Source: CANNDT01 sp945876205
GTDB taxonomy: Bacteria; Acidobacteriota; Vicinamibacteria; Vicinamibacterales; UBA2999
Direction of reading: 5' to 3'
Assembly: GCA_947503365.1 (NCBI GenBank)
Contig: CANNDT010000011.1
Coordinates: 1 to 64,000, forward strand
Length of the DNA: 64,000 nt
Part shown: positions 34,707 to 44,179 of the stretch, piece by piece
Layout: the number at the start of each line of letters is the position of its first letter
How positions within the stretch are numbered: position 1 is the first letter of the stretch
Position numbers and translations under genes: made by a program
Notes under the pieces: model-generated
The model's input: only the letters and a program-made list of their open reading frames with translations
Databases searched by the model: none
Told to the model about the DNA's origin: nothing

Positions 34707-35438
34707 CTACTTGGTTCCCGTCCGCGGAACCGCCTTCCCGTAGACCTCGATCGAGCCGATGTGCACCCATCCGCCGGTGCCGTGACCGCTGCCGGGCATG
34801 AGATCGGCGAAGCCGATTTCGTCGACCTTGCTCAGGTCCGGGGTCACCCAGATCTGGTTGTTCGGACCCGGGCTTCCGAGCGTGACGACCTTCATCGGAT
34901 CCAGCTTGACCCAGCGAACGGTCGCGACGGGCACTTCACTGACCAGCATCATCGCGATGTGCTGCGCGGCCGCATCGCCGACGAACATGCTGCCGTCGGT
35001 CAGCTTGATCACCGGCCGCACGACGTGAAAGCCGGAGGCCTTGGTCGCCCACCGGATCTTGGCGCCGCCGGTGAGATCGAGCGTCTTCGTCTTGTCGCGG
35101 AACGTGAGCGCGAAGGGCCCGGCCGCCTCGCCCGTCCACGCGCTGAACGGAATGAACTGCGCCTCGTTGCCGGCGTTGGTCAATACGTCCTTCGCCGAGC
35201 CGTACTGCTTGAGCTCGAGGTTCGCGTCGGCGACGTTCGCCTGCACGAACGGCAGTTGTTCCGTCTTGCCGGCGACCGCGGGCTGAAAGGTGACCTTCAT
35301 CACGAGCGCCGCTGGTGTCGGACGCGGCGCGTTGCCCCGTCCCGCTCCGGGCTCCTGCGCCACCACGAACGCGCTCCCGGCGATCCCCAGGATCGCGGCC
35401 AATCCCAATGTCGATCTGACGGAGAAGCGACGAACCAT
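34707..35438 (-). CDS. Exported hypothetical protein
   Basis: 243 residues with a signal peptide (about 8-27, ending VVAQ) and a Gly/Arg/Pro linker. The rest looks beta-rich (FALTFRDKTKTLDLTGGAKIRWATKASGFHVVRPVIKL, GGWVHIGSIEVYGKAVPR), with a jelly-roll or carbohydrate-binding flavour. I do not recognise a family. It diverges from the tricarboxylate transporter operon. Confidence 0.72.
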   Translation of the reverse strand: MVRRFSVRSTLGLAAILGIAGSAFVVAQEPGAGRGNAPRPTPAALVMKVTFQPAVAGKTEQLPFVQANVADANLELKQYGSAKDVLTNAGNEAQFIPFSAWTGEAAGPFALTFRDKTKTLDLTGGAKIRWATKASGFHVVRPVIKLTDGSMFVGDAAAQHIAMMLVSEVPVATVRWVKLDPMKVVTLGSPGPNNQIWVTPDLSKVDEIGFADLMPGSGHGTGGWVHIGSIEVYGKAVPRTGTK

Positions 35439-35498
35439 GCGGCCTCCTACAGGGGGCTGAGTCTACCTCACTACTCCTCTCGCGTAGAATGCCTGTTC

Positions 35499-36821
35499 GT
35501 GCGTGTCCTTCTAGTCGTTGTCGTGTCGCTCCTGTCAGTTGCCGCGCGGGCCGACGCGCAGCCGACCTATCCCTATCTGCGGATCATCGCGCCGGCCGCC
35601 CCCGGCGGCGGGTGGGATCAGACCGCGCGCGTGATGCAGCAGGTGCTGCAGCAGACCGGCATCGTCCGTACCGCGCCGGTGGAAAACATTCCGGGCGCTG
35701 CCGGCACCATCGGGCTGGCGCGCTTCATCGGCGCTGAGCGGGGCAATGGCGACGCCGTCATGATCTCCGGCCTCATCATGCTCGGCGGCATCGTCACCGA
35801 CCGGTCGCCGGTGACGCTGCATGACGTCACGCCGATCGCGCGGTTGACCGCTGAATACGAAGTCATCGTCGTGCCGTCCGCCTCGCGGCTCCAATCCTTC
35901 GCCGATTTCCTCGTCGCCTTCAAGGCGCAGCCCGAATCGATCTCCTGGGGTGGCGGCTCTGCCGGCGGGAGCGATCAGATCATCGCCGGCCTGATCGCGG
36001 ATGCGGTGGGCGTGGCGCCTTCCCGGGTGAACTACATCGCCTACTCCGGCGGCGGCGAAGCGCTGACCTCGATCGTCGGCAACCAGGTGACGGTGGGCGT
36101 CAACGGGCTCGCGGAGCTGCTGCCGCAGATCCAGGCGGGAACGGTGCGCGCGCTCGCCATCTCGAGCGCCGAGCGGGTGCCTGGCGTCGATGTGCCGACG
36201 CTGCGCGAGCAGGGTCTCGACATCGAGTTCGAGAACTGGCGGTCAGTGGTGGCACCACCAGGCATCAGTGACGCGGATCGGGCCAAGCTCGAACAGGCGA
36301 TCGACGTCATGGTCCACTCCGGACAATGGAAGGACGCGCTGACGCGCTACAAGTGGATCGACCGTTACCTCGCCGGCCCGCCGTTCGCCGAGTTCGTCGA
36401 TCGCGAAGAGACGCGGGTGCGCGACATCCTGCGGAAGTTCGGCACCGGCACCGAGGAGGGTGAGACGACGCTCACGTCGGCGGGGCCGTACCCGATGTTC
36501 GTGCTCGCCGGGCTGCTGATCTTCGGCTTCGTTGCGGTGATCGATCTACGGTCTGCTGCCGCCTTCATCGACCCGAAAGCCTCCATGGCTCCAATTGCCT
36601 GGCTCGCGGCGGGCATCCTCGCGCACCTGCTGCTGGCCGAGCGCGGCGGGTTCGTGATCGCCTCGGCCGCGCTCTTCTGGTTTACCGCGCGCGCCTTCGA
36701 CAAGACGCACCCGGCGCGCGACGCCGCGTTCGCGGTGGCCATCTCGGTCGCTGCGTATCTGCTGTTTGCGAAAGTGCTGCAGCTCTCGCTGCCAGCAGGG
36801 GTCCTGGCCGGATGGTTGTAG
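35499..36821 (+). CDS. Fused TctC solute-binding and TctB membrane subunit of a tricarboxylate transporter
   Basis: 440 residues from GTG 35499; the much longer open frame upstream is antisense to the ABC exporter. A signal peptide leads to a TctC-type binding protein (about 22-325: LRIIAPAAPGGGWDQTARVMQQVLQ, ENIPGAAGTIGLARF, WGGGSAGGSDQ, APPGISDADRAKLEQAI). It runs directly into four hydrophobic helices (about 330-440), which match the small TctB subunit. Normally these are separate genes. The large TctA subunit follows, so one operon holds the full TTT uptake system. Confidence 0.85.
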   Translation: MRVLLVVVVSLLSVAARADAQPTYPYLRIIAPAAPGGGWDQTARVMQQVLQQTGIVRTAPVENIPGAAGTIGLARFIGAERGNGDAVMISGLIMLGGIVTDRSPVTLHDVTPIARLTAEYEVIVVPSASRLQSFADFLVAFKAQPESISWGGGSAGGSDQIIAGLIADAVGVAPSRVNYIAYSGGGEALTSIVGNQVTVGVNGLAELLPQIQAGTVRALAISSAERVPGVDVPTLREQGLDIEFENWRSVVAPPGISDADRAKLEQAIDVMVHSGQWKDALTRYKWIDRYLAGPPFAEFVDREETRVRDILRKFGTGTEEGETTLTSAGPYPMFVLAGLLIFGFVAVIDLRSAAAFIDPKASMAPIAWLAAGILAHLLLAERGGFVIASAALFWFTARAFDKTHPARDAAFAVAISVAAYLLFAKVLQLSLPAGVLAGWL

Positions 36822-36834
36822 GCGGCGGCGTCCG

Positions 36835-38340
36835 GTGACCGAAACCTTACACGCGCTCGCCGCCGGCTTCGCCAACGCGATGACGCTGACGCACCTGATG
36901 TGGGCGTTTGTCGGCGTCACGCTCGGCACGGCGGTCGGCGTGCTCCCCGGCATCGGGCCGGCGATGACCGTCGCGGTGCTGCTGCCGGTCACCTTCAGCC
37001 TCGATCCGATCAGCGCCTTCATCATGTTCGGCGGCATCTACTACGGCGCGATGTACGGCGGCTCGACGACCAGCATCCTGCTGAACACGCCAGGCGAGAC
37101 CGGCTCGATTGCCACCGCCATCGACGGCCATATGATGGCGAGAAATGGACGCGGGGCGGCGGCGCTCACGACCTCGGCGATCGGATCCTTCGTCGCCGGC
37201 ACGCTGGCCACCATCGCGCTGACGTTCGTCGCGACGCCGCTGGCGAGGATGGCGTTGCGCTTCGGGCCGGCGGAGTACTTCGGCCTGACCGTGCTGGCGT
37301 TCACGGCCGTGGCCGCGTTGCTCGGCGCGTCGGTCGTCCGCGGACTCTTCAGCCTCTTTCTCGGGCTGGCGTTGGGACTGGTCGGGATCGATCAGCTCAC
37401 CGGCGAAGCGCGCTTCTCCTTCGGCATCCCGCAGCTGCTCGACGGCATCGACGTCGTGATCCTGGTCATCGGCCTCTTCGCGGTGGGGGAGACGATGTTC
37501 CAGGCCTGGCGGTTTGGCCGCGACGAGATCGTCGCGGTGACGCTGCAGGATTACACCGGCATGAGCCGCGAAGACTGGCGGCGCTCGTGGAAGCCGTGGC
37601 TGCGCGGCACGGCGATTGGCTTTCCGCTCGGCGTGCTGCCAATCGGCGGCACGGTGATCCCGACGTTTCTCTCGTACATGACCGAGAAGCGCCTGAGCGA
37701 CCATCCCGAAGAGTTCGGCAAGGGCGCGATCGAAGGCGTGGCGGGCCCTGAGGCGGCCAACAACGCCGCCGCGGCGGGCGTGCTGGTGCCGCTGCTGACG
37801 ATGGGATTGCCCTCGTCGGCGACGGCGGCGGTGCTGCTCGCGGCCTTTCAGCAATACGGACTCCAGCCGGGGCCCCTGTTGTTTTCGGCGCGCCCCGACC
37901 TGGTCTGGACGCTGATTGCCAGCCTCTACATCGGCAACGTCATGCTGCTCGTCCTCAACCTGCCGCTCGTCGGCGTGTGGGCGCGCGTCATGCTCGTGCC
38001 GCGGCCGCTGCTCTTCGGCGGCATCCTGGTACTGGCATCGCTGGGCGCGTATAGCCTGAACCGGTCGATACTCGACCTGATGATCCTCTACGGCGTCGGC
38101 GCGATCGGCTGCGTCATGCGCGTGTATGACTTTCCGCTCGTCCCGGCGGTGCTCGGCCTGGTGCTCGGTCCGCTCTCGGAGCAGCAGTTCCGCCGCGCCC
38201 TGGCCATCAGCGAGGGCGACATGACGGTCTTCGTCACGCGCCCGATCTGCGCCACGCTCCTGGCCCTCGCCGTCGTCGTGCTTCTCGGTCCTCGCCTGTT
38301 GCGGCGATGGACGGTCCCCGATGCGCCATCAGCGGTATGA
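36835..38340 (+). CDS. tctA: TctA large membrane subunit of tripartite tricarboxylate transporter
   Basis: 501 residues from GTG 36835. About 11 membrane spans. TctA motifs: GTAVGVLPGIGPAMTVAVLLPVTF, MYGGSTTSILLNTPGETGSIATAIDGHMMARNGRG, and GPEAANNAAAAGVLVPLLTMGLPSSATAAVLL. It forms the sodium- or proton-driven channel for citrate-like tricarboxylates delivered by TctC. It overlaps tcuA by 20 bases, so uptake and oxidation are coupled. Confidence 0.94.
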   Translation: MTETLHALAAGFANAMTLTHLMWAFVGVTLGTAVGVLPGIGPAMTVAVLLPVTFSLDPISAFIMFGGIYYGAMYGGSTTSILLNTPGETGSIATAIDGHMMARNGRGAAALTTSAIGSFVAGTLATIALTFVATPLARMALRFGPAEYFGLTVLAFTAVAALLGASVVRGLFSLFLGLALGLVGIDQLTGEARFSFGIPQLLDGIDVVILVIGLFAVGETMFQAWRFGRDEIVAVTLQDYTGMSREDWRRSWKPWLRGTAIGFPLGVLPIGGTVIPTFLSYMTEKRLSDHPEEFGKGAIEGVAGPEAANNAAAAGVLVPLLTMGLPSSATAAVLLAAFQQYGLQPGPLLFSARPDLVWTLIASLYIGNVMLLVLNLPLVGVWARVMLVPRPLLFGGILVLASLGAYSLNRSILDLMILYGVGAIGCVMRVYDFPLVPAVLGLVLGPLSEQQFRRALAISEGDMTVFVTRPICATLLALAVVVLLGPRLLRRWTVPDAPSAV

Positions 38341-39712
38341 CCTGCTCGTCATCGGCGGCGGCAACGCCGGCCTCTGCGCCGCGCTGACCGCCCGGCAGGC
38401 GGGCGCGAGCGTCCTCGTCCTGGAGTGCGCGCCGCGTCACTTCCGCGGCGGCAACAGTCGTCACACCAGGAATTTCCGCTGCGCGCACGGCGCGCCGACC
38501 GACATCCTGACCGAGGCGTACCTCGAGGACGAGTTCTTCAAGGACCTCCTGCGCGTGACGGCCAACCAGACCGACGAGCCGCTGGCGCGCATGGCGATCC
38601 AGCGATCCGCCGGATGTCCCGAGTGGATGCGGCAGTTCGGCGTGCGCTTCCAGGCCTCGCTCCGCGGCACGCTGCACCTGTCGCGGACCAACGCGTTCTT
38701 TCTCGGCGGCGGCAAGGCGCTGCTCAATAGCTATTACGCGGCGGCGGAGCGGCTCGGTGTGGAGATCGAGTACGACGCCGAAGTGGTGGCGCTCGACCTT
38801 CGCGACGGCGAGTTCCAGAGCGCCTCGGTCGTCATCAACAACCAGACACAGATCGTGCGCGCACAGGCGGCGGTCATCGCCGCCGGAGGCTTCGAGGCCA
38901 ACATCGGCTGGCTGCGCGAGATCTGGGGCGAGGCGGCCGACAACTTCATCGTCCGCGGCACGCCCTACAACACCGGCACGATGTTGAAGTTGATGCTCGA
39001 CGCGGGTGCCGAGCCGGTCGCCGACCCGCACGCCTGCCATTCGATTGCGCTCGATGCCCGCTCCCCGAAATTCGACGGCGGCATCGTCACGCGCCTCGAC
39101 TGCCTGCCGCTCGGGATCGTCGTGAATGAGCATGCCGAGCGTTTCTACGACGAGGGAGAGGATCTCTGGCCGAAGCGGTACGCCATCTGGGGCAGACTTG
39201 TCGCCGAACAACCCGATCAGATCGCGTATTCGATCTTCGACGCCAAGGTGATGGGCCGGTTCATGCCGTCGGTTTTTCCGGTGATTGAAGCGTCGACGAT
39301 CGCCGGCCTCGCGGTCGCGCTCGAATTGCCGCCAGAGAAGCTCGAAGGGACCATCGCCGCGTTCAACCAGGCGGTCACGCCAGGCACGTTCGATCACACG
39401 AAGCTCGATGATTGTCGAACGCTGGGGCTGTCGCCTGAGAAGACGCACTGGGCACAGCGCATCGACACCCCGCCGTTCTTTGCCTATCCGCTTCGCCCGG
39501 GGATCACCTTCACCTATCTCGGGGTCAAGGTGGACGAGCGCGCGCGCGTCGTGATGAAGAACGGCGAGCCGTTGAAGAACGTCTGCGCTGCCGGCGAGAT
39601 CATGGCGGGCAACATCCTGCGAAAAGGATACCTGGCGGGCATCGGCATGACGATCGGCACGGTGTTCGGCCGCATCGCGGGAGAGGAGGCTGCGCGACAT
39701 GCGGTCTCTTGA
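38321..39712 (+). CDS. tcuA: FAD-dependent tricarballylate dehydrogenase TcuA
   Basis: 463 residues. N-terminal FAD fold LLVIGGGNAGLCAALTARQAGASVLVLECAP, then RGGNSRHTRNFR as in TcuA and relatives of fumarate reductase flavoproteins. The C-terminal motif is GEIMAGNILRKGYLAGIGMTIGTVFGRIAGEEAA. In Salmonella TcuA oxidises tricarballylate to cis-aconitate, with TcuB reoxidising the flavin; here the same pair follows a TTT transporter instead of the MFS carrier TcuC. Citrate-like dicarboxyl substrates are also possible. Confidence 0.92.
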   Translation: MRHQRYDLLVIGGGNAGLCAALTARQAGASVLVLECAPRHFRGGNSRHTRNFRCAHGAPTDILTEAYLEDEFFKDLLRVTANQTDEPLARMAIQRSAGCPEWMRQFGVRFQASLRGTLHLSRTNAFFLGGGKALLNSYYAAAERLGVEIEYDAEVVALDLRDGEFQSASVVINNQTQIVRAQAAVIAAGGFEANIGWLREIWGEAADNFIVRGTPYNTGTMLKLMLDAGAEPVADPHACHSIALDARSPKFDGGIVTRLDCLPLGIVVNEHAERFYDEGEDLWPKRYAIWGRLVAEQPDQIAYSIFDAKVMGRFMPSVFPVIEASTIAGLAVALELPPEKLEGTIAAFNQAVTPGTFDHTKLDDCRTLGLSPEKTHWAQRIDTPPFFAYPLRPGITFTYLGVKVDERARVVMKNGEPLKNVCAAGEIMAGNILRKGYLAGIGMTIGTVFGRIAGEEAARHAVS

Positions 39713-40742
39713 ACTGCTGCGGCAGGGCGAGCACGTGATGACCGTCTGCAATTCCTGCCGCTATTGCGAGCAGTACTGCCCGGTGTTTCCGGCGATGGAA
39801 GAGCGGCTCACGTTCGGCAAGGCCGACATGGCGTACCTGGCCAATCTGTGCCACAACTGCGGCGAGTGTCTCTACGCCTGCCAGTACGCGCCGCCGCACG
39901 AGTTCGGCATCAACGTGCCGAAGACGCTGGCGGAGATTCGCCTGCAGACCTACGAAGACTATTGCTGGCCGCGCTTCCTGGGCGCCGCGTTCCGGCGTCA
40001 AGGCCTGCTGACCGCGCTGAGTCTCGTGGTCTCGCTCACCGCCATCATGCTGCTCGCGCGTGGTGAGGGGACGCCGCCCGACTTCTTCTCGGTCGTTCCC
40101 TACGAAGTCATGGTCACGCTCTTTGGCGGCGTGTTTCTCTTCGTCATCGTCGCGATGGCGATCGGCGTCGGCCGATTCCGCCGCGAGATCGGGATAGAGC
40201 CGGGTGGTGTGACCAAGGCGCTGCGCGACGTCCTCACGCTTCGCCACCTGCACGGGAGCGGGGTGGACTGTTCGTCCGGCGAAGAGCAGCGCTCCCCGTG
40301 GCGGCGCTGGTTTCACCACTGCACGTTCTACGGCTTCATGTTGTGCTTCGCGTCGACCACGGCGGCCGCTATCTACCATCACGTGTTCGGATTGATCGCG
40401 CCGTACGGCTATACGAGCGTCCCCGTGGTTCTCGGCACCATCGGGGGCGTGGGACTGGTCATCGGTCCGATCGGACTGTTCGGACTACGACGACAACGCG
40501 ATCCGGCGCTCGGGGGGCGCGCGCAGGACGGGCTCGACGAATCATTCATCGCGCTCCTGCTGGTGACGAGCCTCACGGGATTGGCGCTGTTGGTGTTGCG
40601 CAATGGCGCGCTGATGAGTGTCCTGCTCATCGTGCATCTCGCCAGCGTCCTCGCGCTCTTCCTGACCCTGCCGTACGGAAAATTCGTCCACGGCTTCTAC
40701 CGGACGGCAGCGTTGCTGAAATTCTCCTCGCCCAAAGCCTAG
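39699..40742 (+). CDS. tcuB: TcuB iron-sulfur and haem membrane electron carrier
   Basis: 347 residues, overlapping tcuA by 14 bases. Two 4Fe-4S sites lie near the N-terminus: CNSCRYCEQYCPVFP and CHNCGECLYACQYAPP. About six membrane spans follow, with His residues (FHHCTFYGFMLCF and AAIYHHVFG) that could bind haem. TcuB passes electrons from reduced TcuA flavin to the quinone pool. Confidence 0.93.
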   Translation: MRSLELLRQGEHVMTVCNSCRYCEQYCPVFPAMEERLTFGKADMAYLANLCHNCGECLYACQYAPPHEFGINVPKTLAEIRLQTYEDYCWPRFLGAAFRRQGLLTALSLVVSLTAIMLLARGEGTPPDFFSVVPYEVMVTLFGGVFLFVIVAMAIGVGRFRREIGIEPGGVTKALRDVLTLRHLHGSGVDCSSGEEQRSPWRRWFHHCTFYGFMLCFASTTAAAIYHHVFGLIAPYGYTSVPVVLGTIGGVGLVIGPIGLFGLRRQRDPALGGRAQDGLDESFIALLLVTSLTGLALLVLRNGALMSVLLIVHLASVLALFLTLPYGKFVHGFYRTAALLKFSSPKA

Positions 40743-40771
40743 AGCCGAGAGCCTCGGTGTAAGCTGAATGC

Positions 40772-41077
40772 GTGCGCACCTCCGGCGTCTGGTACCGCGC
40801 GGCCATCAGCGCTGAGCAACGTACGTCTGGTTACGTGATGGCGGTGCGCGACCAGTTCGCGGAGGCGATCACCGCGGCGGGCGATCCGGAGGGTGCGTGT
40901 CTCTTTACGACAGGTGAGGAAGACGCGGTCTACTTCTCGCCGGCATCGGTGTCGGCGGTGCCGCACCTGATCGCGCTGCTCGATGCGCAGCCGAGTCCGG
41001 CCCCCGAGCGCGAGGGGGCGTCGCTCCTGGCGGGCACGCAGAAGGATTGGGATCTCCTGCCCCGCACGATTCACTAG
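40772..41077 (+). CDS. Hypothetical protein downstream of tcuB
   Basis: 101 residues, GTG start, 29 bases after tcuB. No signal peptide or membrane segment. It reads as one small mixed fold (VMAVRDQFAEAITAAGDPEGACLFTTGEEDAVYFSP, HLIALLDAQ). The family is not recognised; composition is protein-like and no overlapping gene competes. Confidence 0.55.
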   Translation: MRTSGVWYRAAISAEQRTSGYVMAVRDQFAEAITAAGDPEGACLFTTGEEDAVYFSPASVSAVPHLIALLDAQPSPAPEREGASLLAGTQKDWDLLPRTIH

Positions 41078-41172
41078 CTCAGTGGATCGGGGAGCCGCCT
41101 AGGTGCAGGCCAGCTGTACCGTAGTGAACACTGTTCACAACAGCACACATGAGATTGGCTCGAGCGGTCAAG

Positions 41173-41874
41173 ATGAAGCCAATGAAAAAAGTATTGTTTA
41201 CGATTCTCGGCGTCTCGATGCTCGTGACCGCCTGCAGCACCACGTCGGCCGACAACGAAGCCGTTGCTGCTGACGATGGAGCGGTGAACGGCGTGAAGCC
41301 GAAGGCGGCACAGTCGCGGCCGGCCGCCGCGAGGAAGCCGGCGACACCGCGTTTCCGCGAAGTGACGATTCCGTCGGGCACCTCGCTTCGACTGAGCCTC
41401 ACCAGCGCGGTCGCATCGGATACGAGCCAGGTCGAAGATACGGTCAGCGCGGAGCTCATTCAGGCCGTGCAGATCGACGGCCGCGACGTGGTGCCTGCGG
41501 GCGCCACCGTGGTTGGCAACGTCACGCAGGCCGACGACTCCGGGCGCGTCAAGGGACGCGCACAGGTGGCCTTCCGCTTCAACACCTTGAACACCGGCGG
41601 CGATCGCTACGACATGCAGACCGAGTCGGTCTCGCGCATGGCGCCGGCAACCAAGGGTGAGGACGCCACCAAGATCGGCATTGGCGCGGGCGCCGGCGCG
41701 ATCATCGGCGGCCTGCTCGGTGGCAAGGACGGCGCGGCCAAGGGCGCGGCCGTCGGCGGCGGCGCCGGCACCGGCGTCGTGCTCGCGACCAAGGGCAAGG
41801 AAATGCGCCTGGCACCCGGTGCGGACGTCTCGACCACGTTGACCGCGCCATTGACGGTGCGCATCAAGCTCTAG
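41173..41874 (+). CDS. Lipoprotein with glycine-zipper segment
   Basis: 233 residues from ATG 41173 (ATG 41149 and 41182 also possible). The N-terminus has a lipobox (MLVTACS), so it is a membrane-anchored lipoprotein. After an Ala/Lys/Pro linker comes a beta-rich domain (FREVTIPSGTSLRLSLTSAVASDTSQVEDTVSAEL, GRDVVPAGATVVGNVTQA) resembling VirB10/TrbI-like folds. Then a glycine-zipper stretch (about 175-205, G.GAGAGAIIGGLLGG). A strong hairpin follows the stop. Function unknown; envelope role likely. Confidence 0.75.
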   Translation: MKPMKKVLFTILGVSMLVTACSTTSADNEAVAADDGAVNGVKPKAAQSRPAAARKPATPRFREVTIPSGTSLRLSLTSAVASDTSQVEDTVSAELIQAVQIDGRDVVPAGATVVGNVTQADDSGRVKGRAQVAFRFNTLNTGGDRYDMQTESVSRMAPATKGEDATKIGIGAGAGAIIGGLLGGKDGAAKGAAVGGGAGTGVVLATKGKEMRLAPGADVSTTLTAPLTVRIKL

Positions 41875-41891
41875 CTGATTCGGGCAATCAC

Positions 41892-41920
41892 GGGCCAAAG
41901 GCTGTAAATGCCTTTGGCCC
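41892..41920 (+). terminator. Strong hairpin terminator
   Basis: GGGCCAAAGGC (41892-41902) pairs perfectly over 11 bp with GCCTTTGGCCC (41910-41920), with a 7-base loop. It lies 18 bases after the lipoprotein stop. The tail CTTCCCTCT is pyrimidine-rich rather than a true T-tract. Confidence 0.7.
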
Positions 41921-41979
41921 CTTCCCTCTAGCCAGCTCAGCATTTTGACGTCCTTTGGACGTGACATAATCCGCTGAGC

Positions 41980-42660
41980 ATGCCGCCGAAGAAAACCGCG
42001 AAGGTGGCCACCCTCGCTCAACCGATCCCGCCCTTCGAACTGAAGAAGTTCATCGATTCAGCCGGCATCAAGCGAAAAATAACCAAGTATCCGCGGTCCG
42101 CGGTTGTATTCGCCCAGGGTGATCCTGCGACCGACGTGTTCTACGTCCAGCTCGGCAGCATCAAGCTCTCAGTGCTCTCGCGGACCGGGAAGGAAGCGGT
42201 CGTGGCGATTCTTGGCCCCGGCGACTTCTTCGGTGAGGGCTGTCTCGCCGGACAGGCGCGGCGCATGGCCTCCGCCTCGGTGCTCAGCGCGAGCACGATC
42301 CTGGTCATCGAGAAGCCGCAAATGCTCGAAATGCTCCACGAGGAGCCGGCGCTCGCCGACCGGTTCCTGACCCACATGCTCGCGCGCAACATCCGGATCG
42401 AGGAAGACCTGGTCGATCAGCTATTCAACTCGAGCGAAAAGCGGCTTGCGCGCGCGCTGTTGCTCCTGGCGCGCTACGGCAAGGAGGATCAGCCGCTGCG
42501 CCTGCCCAAGCTGTCGCAGGAGACGCTGGCTGAGATGGTCGGGACGACCCGCTCGCGCGTGAACTTCTTCATGAACAAGTTCCGCGAGCTCGGATTCATC
42601 GAATACAACGGCGACATCAAGGTCAACAGCTCGCTTCTGACCGTCGTTCTCCACGATTAG
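41980..42660 (+). CDS. Crp/Fnr-family transcriptional regulator
   Basis: 226 residues. Cyclic-nucleotide-binding barrel (about 35-145: VVFAQGDPATDVFYVQLGSIKLSVLSRTGKEAVVAILGPGDFFGEGCLAGQ), dimer helix, then a winged helix (LPKLSQETLAEMVGTTRSRVNFFMNKFRELGFI). It lacks the Cys cluster of oxygen-sensing Fnr and the arginine-serine pair typical of cAMP binding. An inverted repeat ACGTCC-TTT-GGACGT (41948-41962) lies 18 bases ahead of the start, a possible self-operator. Paralogue of the 47578 regulator. Confidence 0.92.
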   Translation: MPPKKTAKVATLAQPIPPFELKKFIDSAGIKRKITKYPRSAVVFAQGDPATDVFYVQLGSIKLSVLSRTGKEAVVAILGPGDFFGEGCLAGQARRMASASVLSASTILVIEKPQMLEMLHEEPALADRFLTHMLARNIRIEEDLVDQLFNSSEKRLARALLLLARYGKEDQPLRLPKLSQETLAEMVGTTRSRVNFFMNKFRELGFIEYNGDIKVNSSLLTVVLHD

Positions 42661-42716
42661 AGCTGTGCAATGAGGGACACGGCAAGCCGTCGTGCCCACA
42701 TATAGTTAGACCAGCC

Positions 42717-43892
42717 ATGAGTGCGGCCCTCCAGCGGGTACTGGACGAGACGCGACAGCGTTTTGTCGACAGCTTCGACGCCCAGTTGGCTTCAATCCGC
42801 GCCCTAATTGAACAGGTGGACAGCCTGGGCACGAGCGGCGCTGTCGCTGAGCTGACGCACGTTGCGCATCGGTTGGCCGGACTCGCCGGCACCATCGGCT
42901 TTCCAACCATCAGCGCCCGCGCCTCCGACCTTGAACGGATGATGGACAGCGTCTCCGGTGGAGCGTTCGATGTCGCGCTCGCGCGTGACGTCGTGGTCAG
43001 GCTGGGGGACGCCTTCACCAAGGATCTCGCGAGTCCCCCCGTCTGGATGCTGCCGGTGGTCCCTGCGGCGGCCGTGCCTGGTGCGACGATCCTGGTGGCC
43101 GAAGACGAGGCCGATCAGCGCACGATCGTCACCACAACGCTCGAACGGGGGGGATACGTGCCGGTGGCCGTCGTCTCGGGCGATCTCGTTCTCTCTGTCG
43201 CGCGCGCCCAGCGGCCCTCGCTCATCCTGCTCGATATCGCGATGCCCGGGCTCGACGGATTCTCGGTGTGCCGGCGGCTCAAGGCCGACCCCGATCTCGC
43301 GGCAATTCCAGTGATCTTCATGTCGACCGGCGCGAATCTCGACGACAAGCTGACCGGCCTGTCGATGGGCGCCGAGGAATTCCTCATCAAGCCCATCGAC
43401 CTGCGCGAGCTCGTGCTGAGAATCGAGCACCTGCTCAAGCGATGTTCGCCCGGGCCGCCGGTCGAGACGCCTGCCGCAGCTCCGGGAGCGGTTCCGGCAG
43501 CGGCGCCCGCGGCAGCGCCCGAGGCCTCGGAGGTCCGCACCATCGTGCTGGCCGACGACGACCCCGATGTGTCGCGGATTGTCGATTCGCAGGCACGCGG
43601 CGCCGGCTACAAGACGGTGCTGGCCTTTGATGGTGAGCAGACGCTCGCCGCCGTGCGCACGCATGCACCCGACGCGCTCGTGCTCGACCTGATGATGCCG
43701 AAGCTGAATGGGTTCGACGTGCTGACGCAGATTCACGAGGGCCCCGCGCCGCGGCCTCGAATCATCGTGCTGTCGGCACGCGGCCGCGAGCAGGATGTGA
43801 TGCGCGCGTTCGACCTCGGCGCCGACGACTACATGACCAAGCCATTCAATCCGCAGGAGCTCATGGCGCGTCTCGCCCGGCTGCTCAAGTAG
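42717..43892 (+). CDS. Hpt domain protein with two receiver domains
   Basis: 391 residues. Hpt domain about 1-105 with phosphorylatable His in HVAHRLAGLAGTIGF; receiver 1 (about 122-240: ILVAEDEAD, DIAMPGLDGF, K in LIKPIDL); an Ala/Pro hinge (about 245-270); receiver 2 (about 275-391: IVLADDDPD, LVLDLMMPKLNGF, YMTKPFNP). No DNA-binding or enzymatic output. This layout suits a phosphorelay hub that takes phosphate from kinases such as those at 30548 or 45875. Confidence 0.9.
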   Translation: MSAALQRVLDETRQRFVDSFDAQLASIRALIEQVDSLGTSGAVAELTHVAHRLAGLAGTIGFPTISARASDLERMMDSVSGGAFDVALARDVVVRLGDAFTKDLASPPVWMLPVVPAAAVPGATILVAEDEADQRTIVTTTLERGGYVPVAVVSGDLVLSVARAQRPSLILLDIAMPGLDGFSVCRRLKADPDLAAIPVIFMSTGANLDDKLTGLSMGAEEFLIKPIDLRELVLRIEHLLKRCSPGPPVETPAAAPGAVPAAAPAAAPEASEVRTIVLADDDPDVSRIVDSQARGAGYKTVLAFDGEQTLAAVRTHAPDALVLDLMMPKLNGFDVLTQIHEGPAPRPRIIVLSARGREQDVMRAFDLGADDYMTKPFNPQELMARLARLLK

Positions 43893-43911
43893 ATGCGCGC
43901 ATGAATCCCGG

Positions 43912-44172
43912 CTGTTCTCCGTCGGACTGGCGAAGCTGACATCAGGCCATTTCCAGCTGAACAGCTGCGAGCATCCCGCTGGCAAGTGCAGGCACGGCGG
44001 GTTCGGTTGCGCGGGCATCAACAAGGACAGCGAGCTGCAGCCCGGTTTCGATGAGGCGCGGCACCTGGCGGTGATTGCCACGAAGAAGTACGTGCAGGAA
44101 TTGCTGAGCCGGGCGGACGTTCGCCAGAATCCCGAAACCGTGTCCCGGTTCCTGAACGATCCCCGCACCTGA
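43912..44172 (+). pseudogene. Worn ORF remnant without start codon
   Basis: A frame without stops runs from the preceding gene region to TGA 44170. It encodes a Cys/His-rich stretch (CEHPAGKCRHGGFGCAG), then a helical end (VIATKKYVQELLSRADV). There is no ATG, GTG or TTG with a ribosome site. It may be the C-terminus of a lost gene. I cannot name the family. Confidence 0.3.
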
Positions 44173-44179
44173 CGCGGCC

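Noticed and set aside
33180..35498. Long plus-strand open frame before the TctC-TctB gene
   Set aside because: It is antisense to the ABC exporter and the exported hypothetical gene; only the last 440 codons are protein-like.
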